A stretch of DNA of 64,000 bases, taken from assembly GCF_004365705.1 (NCBI RefSeq), contig NZ_SOBN01000001.1:496001-560000 (forward strand), in the 5' to 3' direction. Under the pieces are notes generated by a model. That model did no database searches. It saw only the letters and a list, made by a program, of their open reading frames with translations, and was not told the DNA's origin. Within the stretch, counting starts at the first letter, position 1, and every line of letters begins with the position of its first letter. The translations under genes and the position numbers were made by a program. The stretch is from Streptomyces sp. 846.5. Lineage in GTDB: Bacteria > Actinomycetota > Actinomycetes > Streptomycetales > Streptomycetaceae. Below are positions 60,348-64,000 of the stretch, piece by piece.

Positions 60348-61736
60348 GTGTCCGCCCAGCTGATGTCCGCTCCGTCCGCAGCGGTCCCCGCCCCCGGCGT
60401 CCCGGCGCCGGCCGGCACCCAGTCCCTAGCCTCGCTCGCCAAGGCCGACGGCGTGCGCTTCCTGCTGGCCACCTTCACCACGCTGACCGGCAAGCCGTGC
60501 GCCAAGCTGGTCCCGGTCGAGGCCGCGGACGCCCTCCAGGGCGACGGGGTCGGCTTCGCCGGGTACGCCGCCGGCGCCATGGGACAGCAGCCCCGGGACC
60601 CCGACATCATCGCGGTCCCGGATCTCCGCTCCTACGCCCCGCTGACCTTCCTCCGCCCCGGCCTGGGCATGGTCCACTGCGACCCGCATGTGAACGGCAG
60701 CCCGCACCCCTTCGCGCCCCGGGTCATCCTGCGCGCCCTCGCCGAACGCGCCGCCGCCGAGGGACTGTCCCTGGTCACCGGCGCCGAGGTGGAGTACTTC
60801 CTGGTCCGCCGCGCCGAGGACGGCACCCTCAGCACCGCGGACCGGCTCGACGACGCCGACCAGCCCTGCTACGACGCGCGCGGGGTCACCCGGATGTACG
60901 ACCACCTCACGGCGGTGTCCGACGCGATGGTCCAGCTGGGCTGGGGTCCGTACGCGAGCGACCACGAGGACGGCAACGGCCAGTTCGAGCAGAACTTCCA
61001 CCACGCCGACGCCCTGACCACCGCCGACCGGGTGGTCACCCTGCGGTACATCCTCCAGGTCCTGGCCGAACAGCGCGGCATGACGGCCACGTTCATGCCC
61101 AAGCCCTTCACCGACCGCACCGGCAGCGGGATGCACCTGCACCTCTCGCTGTGGGACGGCGACCGCCCGCGCTTCCCGGCGGCCGAGGGGAGCGACGACG
61201 CGTACGGCATGGGCCTGAGCCCGGAGGCCTACGCGTTCACCGCCGGACTCCTCACCCACGCGCCCGCCCTGCACGCCCTGATCGCACCGACCGTCAACTC
61301 GTACAAGCGCACCGGCGCCACCACCACCGCCTCCGGCGCCACCTGGGCACCGCGCCACGCCACCTGGGGCGGGAACGACCGGACGCATCTGGTCCGGGTG
61401 CCGGACGCGCACCGGGTCGAGCTGCGCGGCGGCGACGGATCGGCCAACTCCTACCTCGCCTCCGCCGCCGTGCTCGGCGCGGGCCTGGACGGCGTACGAC
61501 GTGGACTCGACCCCGGCAGCCCCGGAGCTTCGGCCGACGCCCCGGTGCTCCCCCGCACCCTGCTCGACGCCGTGCACGCGCTGGAGGGCGACGAGGTGCT
61601 GCGCGGGGTGCTGGATGCCGCGGACCCCGCCGCGGGCGTGAGCGACTACTACGCGCAGTTGAAGCGCGAGGAGTTCTACAGCTGGCACAACACCGTCTCG
61701 GCCTGGGAGATCGACCGCTATCTCACCTCCGTCTGA
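60348..61736 (+). CDS. gmaS: Gamma-glutamylmethylamide synthetase (glutamine synthetase type GlnT/GmaS)
   Basis: The 462-aa protein starts at GTG after GATGAGGAG and has the glutamine-synthetase fold with features of the type III/GmaS branch: LATFTTLTGKPCAKLVPV, ASDHEDGNGQFEQNF, HLHLSLWDG and NSYKRTGATTT, with metal-binding Glu in GAEVEYFLV. It should ligate methylamine to glutamate with ATP. Downstream mgs genes and the upstream divergent amine oxidation operon support methylamine instead of ammonia as substrate. It starts the rightward transcription unit. Confidence 0.87.
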   Translation: MSAQLMSAPSAAVPAPGVPAPAGTQSLASLAKADGVRFLLATFTTLTGKPCAKLVPVEAADALQGDGVGFAGYAAGAMGQQPRDPDIIAVPDLRSYAPLTFLRPGLGMVHCDPHVNGSPHPFAPRVILRALAERAAAEGLSLVTGAEVEYFLVRRAEDGTLSTADRLDDADQPCYDARGVTRMYDHLTAVSDAMVQLGWGPYASDHEDGNGQFEQNFHHADALTTADRVVTLRYILQVLAEQRGMTATFMPKPFTDRTGSGMHLHLSLWDGDRPRFPAAEGSDDAYGMGLSPEAYAFTAGLLTHAPALHALIAPTVNSYKRTGATTTASGATWAPRHATWGGNDRTHLVRVPDAHRVELRGGDGSANSYLASAAVLGAGLDGVRRGLDPGSPGASADAPVLPRTLLDAVHALEGDEVLRGVLDAADPAAGVSDYYAQLKREEFYSWHNTVSAWEIDRYLTSV

Positions 61737-61771
61737 CCCGTCCCGTCCGCCTTCGTCGAGAGGCAGTGCTC

Positions 61772-62659
61772 ATGTGCGGAATCGCAGGCATCCAGGTCCG
61801 CGACCCCTCCCTCGAACCCCGGCTCGGTGAACTGCTCGCCGTGATGCTCCATCAGGCCGCCGAACGCGGCCCCGACTCCGCCGGAGTGGCTCTCTACGGC
61901 GACGCCCGGCTCACCCCGCCCGGCCACGCCGCGGTCAGCCTGACCGGCCTCCGGGTGCCGGCCGCCGAGGCCACCGCCCGGCTGGGCGGTGACGCCGACG
62001 CGGTCGCCGCCGGCCAGGCCCTCGTCGTGCGCTCGGCCACACTGAGCACCGAGGAGCTGGAACAGACTGTCCGCCGGACCTTCCCGGAGGCCGTGGTCAC
62101 CGGCCGCGGGTCGGGCCTGGCCGTGCTCAAGGGCGTCGGTCACCCGGACACGCTGATCGAGGAGTTCGCGCTGCGCCGCGCCGCCGGACGGCAGGGGGTC
62201 GTCCACACCCGGATGGCCACCGAGTCCGCCGTCACCCCCGAGGCCGCCCACCCCTTCTCGGTCGGCGGGAACGTGTGCCTGGTCCACAACGGCTCCTTCG
62301 CCAACCACGCCACCATCCGGCGCGAACTGCTGGCCGAGGGCGCGCTGTTCGACAGCGACAACGACTCGGAGGTCGGCGCCCGTTTCATCGCCCGCCAACT
62401 GGCCCAGGGCGCGGACCTGGAGAAGTCGCTGCGCCTGCTGTGCGAGCGGTTCGACGGCTTCTACACCCTGCTGGTCACCACCGGCGACAGCTTCGCGGTC
62501 GTCCGCGACGCCATCGCCTGCAAACCCGCCGTCGTCGCCGAGACCGACGCCTGGGTGGCCATGGCCTCCGAGTACCGGTGCCTGGCCGCACTGCCCGGCA
62601 TCGAGTCGGCCCGCATCTTCGAACCCGAGCCTGAGAGGGTCTACCTGTGGCAGCACTGA
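61772..62659 (+). CDS. mgsA: N-methylglutamate synthase subunit A (class II glutamine amidotransferase)
   Basis: The 295-aa protein begins MCGIAGI with the N-terminal nucleophile Cys2 exposed after Met removal, and has ERGPDSAGVALYG, HTRMATESAVTPEAAHPFSVGGNVCLVHNGSFANH and DSDNDSEV, the Ntn-hydrolase active-site blocks of GltB/PurF enzymes. In N-methylglutamate synthase this subunit releases methylamine from gamma-glutamylmethylamide or accepts it. It overlaps mgsB by 13 bp and follows gmaS by 35 bp. Confidence 0.88.
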   Translation: MCGIAGIQVRDPSLEPRLGELLAVMLHQAAERGPDSAGVALYGDARLTPPGHAAVSLTGLRVPAAEATARLGGDADAVAAGQALVVRSATLSTEELEQTVRRTFPEAVVTGRGSGLAVLKGVGHPDTLIEEFALRRAAGRQGVVHTRMATESAVTPEAAHPFSVGGNVCLVHNGSFANHATIRRELLAEGALFDSDNDSEVGARFIARQLAQGADLEKSLRLLCERFDGFYTLLVTTGDSFAVVRDAIACKPAVVAETDAWVAMASEYRCLAALPGIESARIFEPEPERVYLWQH

Positions 62660-63339
62660 CCGCGACCGGGGTGGACCTGCGGTCCGTGTCCGTCCGTGAA
62701 CTCAACCACGCACTGCACCGGGCGACTTCGGGCACCGCCTGGCGCATCGCCCACCCGGACGGCGCCCACAACCTCGCCGTCGGCCTCGACACCGCCGTCG
62801 ACGTCGTGGTCGACGGGCACGTCGGCTACTACTGCGCGGGCATGAACCAGCACGCCACGGTCACCGTCAACGGCAATGCGGGCACCGGCGTCGCCGAGAA
62901 CATGATGTCCGGGACGGTTCGGGTGTGCGGTAACGCCTCCCAGGCCGCCGGCGCCACCGCCCACGGCGGTCTGCTGGTGGTCGACGGCGACGCCTCCGCG
63001 CGCTGCGGGATCTCCCTGAAGGGCGCGGACATCGTCGTCGGCGGCAACGTCGGCCATATGAGCGCGTTCATGGCCCAGGCCGGCCGCCTGGTGATCTGCG
63101 GCGACGCGGGCGACGCGCTGGGCGACTCGATCTACGAGGCCCGCATCTATCTCAGGGGCAGGGTTCGGTCGCTGGGCGCCGACTGCGTCGAGAAGCCGAT
63201 GCGGGACGAGCATCTCGCCGAGCTGGCTCAGCTGTTGAAGTCCGCGGGGCGCGACGAGGACGACCCGGCCGACTTCCGCCGCTACGGATCCGCGCGCGGC
63301 CTCTACCACTTCAACTCCGGCAACAGCAGCGCCTACTGA
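62647..63339 (+). CDS. mgsB: N-methylglutamate synthase subunit B (GltB C-terminal GXGXG-like domain)
   Basis: The 230-aa protein is the right-handed beta-helix domain of glutamate synthase, with regularly spaced glycines: VDVVVDGHVGYYCAGMNQHATVTVNGNAGTGVAENM, VRVCGNASQAAGATAHGGLLVVDGDASARCGISLKG, and VICGDAGDALGDSIYEARIYLRG. In this family it is a structural domain separating the amidotransferase and the FMN domain. It starts at GTG inside the end of mgsA, so the subunits are made together. Confidence 0.88.
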   Translation: MAALTATGVDLRSVSVRELNHALHRATSGTAWRIAHPDGAHNLAVGLDTAVDVVVDGHVGYYCAGMNQHATVTVNGNAGTGVAENMMSGTVRVCGNASQAAGATAHGGLLVVDGDASARCGISLKGADIVVGGNVGHMSAFMAQAGRLVICGDAGDALGDSIYEARIYLRGRVRSLGADCVEKPMRDEHLAELAQLLKSAGRDEDDPADFRRYGSARGLYHFNSGNSSAY

Positions 63340-63386
63340 CCGCAGCGGCCACCGCCACCCGCACACCGCCAACCCCGGAGACCTCC

Positions 63387-64000
63387 ATGAACCAGGACCT
63401 CGCCCAGCAGGGCCTGCGCGAGTCGGCGACCTTCGACCGTGCCACCATCCACGCCATCCAGCGCGCCGCCGAGACCGGTGTCTACGACATCCGCGGCTGG
63501 GGCGCCAAGCGCAGGCTGCCGCACTTCGACGACCTGCTCTTCCTCGGCGCCTCCATGTCCCGCTACCCGCTGGAGGGTTACCGGGAGCGCTGCGGCACCG
63601 ACGTGGTCCTCGGCGACCGCAACGCGACGCATCCGCTGCACCTGGACACCCCGGTCACCATCGCCGGCATGAGCTTCGGCGCCCTGTCTGCGCAGGCGAA
63701 GGAGGCGCTGGGACGCGGCGCGAGCGAGGCCGGCACCTCCACCACCACCGGCGACGGCGGGATGACCCCCGAGGAGCGCGACCAGTCCAAGCAGTTGGTC
63801 TACCAGTACCTCCCCTCCCGCTACGGCATGAACCCGGACGACCTGCGCAAGGCCGACGCCATCGAGGTGGTGCTCGGGCAGGGCGCCAAGCCCGGTGGCG
63901 GCGGCATGCTGCTCGGCCAGAAGATCACCGAGCGGGTCGCCGGGATGCGCACCCTCCCGGTCGGCATCGACCAGCGCAGCGCCTGCCGCCACCCGGACTG
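63387..64000 (+). CDS. mgsC: N-methylglutamate synthase subunit C (FMN-binding GltB-like), runs off right edge
   Basis: The first 204 codons are present. RATIHAIQRAAETGVYDIRGWGAKRRLPHFDDLLFLGASMSRYPLEGYRE, then the GltS central-domain pattern HLDTPVTIAGMSFGALSAQAKEALGRGA, TGDGGM and GQGAKPGGGGMLLGQKI, as in glutamate synthase FMN domains. It should carry out the reductive transfer giving N-methylglutamate from 2-oxoglutarate. The ATG follows CCCGGAGACCTCC. The iron-sulfur part and any N-methylglutamate dehydrogenase genes would lie beyond the window. Confidence 0.88.
   Translation, partial: MNQDLAQQGLRESATFDRATIHAIQRAAETGVYDIRGWGAKRRLPHFDDLLFLGASMSRYPLEGYRERCGTDVVLGDRNATHPLHLDTPVTIAGMSFGALSAQAKEALGRGASEAGTSTTTGDGGMTPEERDQSKQLVYQYLPSRYGMNPDDLRKADAIEVVLGQGAKPGGGGMLLGQKITERVAGMRTLPVGIDQRSACRHPD

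Noticed and set aside
1-64000. tRNA, rRNA, CRISPR arrays, prophage structural genes, replication origin
   Set aside because: No cloverleaf-like, rRNA-like, regular repeat-spacer or phage-morphogenesis signals were seen in the gaps or coding regions; small RNAs cannot be excluded by eye.

Overview
The window is high-GC DNA from an actinomycete, most likely a member of the Streptomycetaceae. This inference rests on GTG/TTG starts and dense translational coupling, a gamma-butyrolactone receptor/AfsA-type pair, an LAXTG cell-wall sorting signal, XRE-HTH proteins with DUF2690 or peptidoglycan-binding tails, an ECF42-type sigma factor paired with a YCII protein, and a vWA-MoxR-VMAP locus. No tRNA, rRNA or CRISPR array was seen.

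Layout. (1) 1-5843: a carbohydrate uptake locus. A partial Gfo/Idh/MocA oxidoreductase and a BadF-type sugar kinase read left; a ROK regulator, two ABC permeases and a Tat/lipoprotein binding protein read right. No ATPase is encoded, so a shared ATPase elsewhere is expected. (2) 5899-17455: a large two-armed conflict-type locus. The left arm has a vWA/DUF2201 putative metalloprotein, a MoxR ATPase and a 453-aa protein of unknown function. The right arm has a Trypco1-type protein, a trypsin-VMAP protein, a second MoxR ATPase and a 1262-aa vWA-pseudokinase-MinD-like fusion. (3) 17543-25916: a serine hydrolase, an ATPase preceded by a striking tandem dyad, a PP2C phosphatase, an SPFH protein with an RHH partner, ECF42 sigma/YCII, and an alpha/beta hydrolase with a long inverted repeat. 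(4) 26018-32919: surface-polymer genes, namely a GT39-type transferase, a cellulose-synthase-like GT2 with an extracytoplasmic GH-like domain, a frameshifted small secreted protein, and a sortase-anchored choice-of-anchor A protein. (5) 33350-36457: two different IS110-family transposase genes arranged tail to tail. (6) 36458-51667: mixed genes, several of them broken: a frameshifted SDR, an AfsA homologue fused by deletion to a DUF4429 remnant, a small frameshifted gene, and a GDSL hydrolase cut after its first third.

(7) 51680-64000 is the most coherent system: an apparently full trimethylamine degradation pathway. An eight-gene, tightly overlapping leftward operon encodes a cupin, a three-component dimethylamine monooxygenase, an APC permease, a small zinc-ribbon membrane protein, TMAO demethylase (Tdm) and TMA monooxygenase (Tmm). 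Divergent from it are gamma-glutamylmethylamide synthetase (GmaS) and the N-methylglutamate synthase genes mgsA, mgsB and mgsC, the last running off the right edge. Together they would convert TMA to TMAO, DMA, methylamine and then N-methylglutamate, with formaldehyde released at two steps.

Three loci (near 30500, 36930 and 47410) are each restored by adding a single base, so assembly error is a real alternative to gene decay there.
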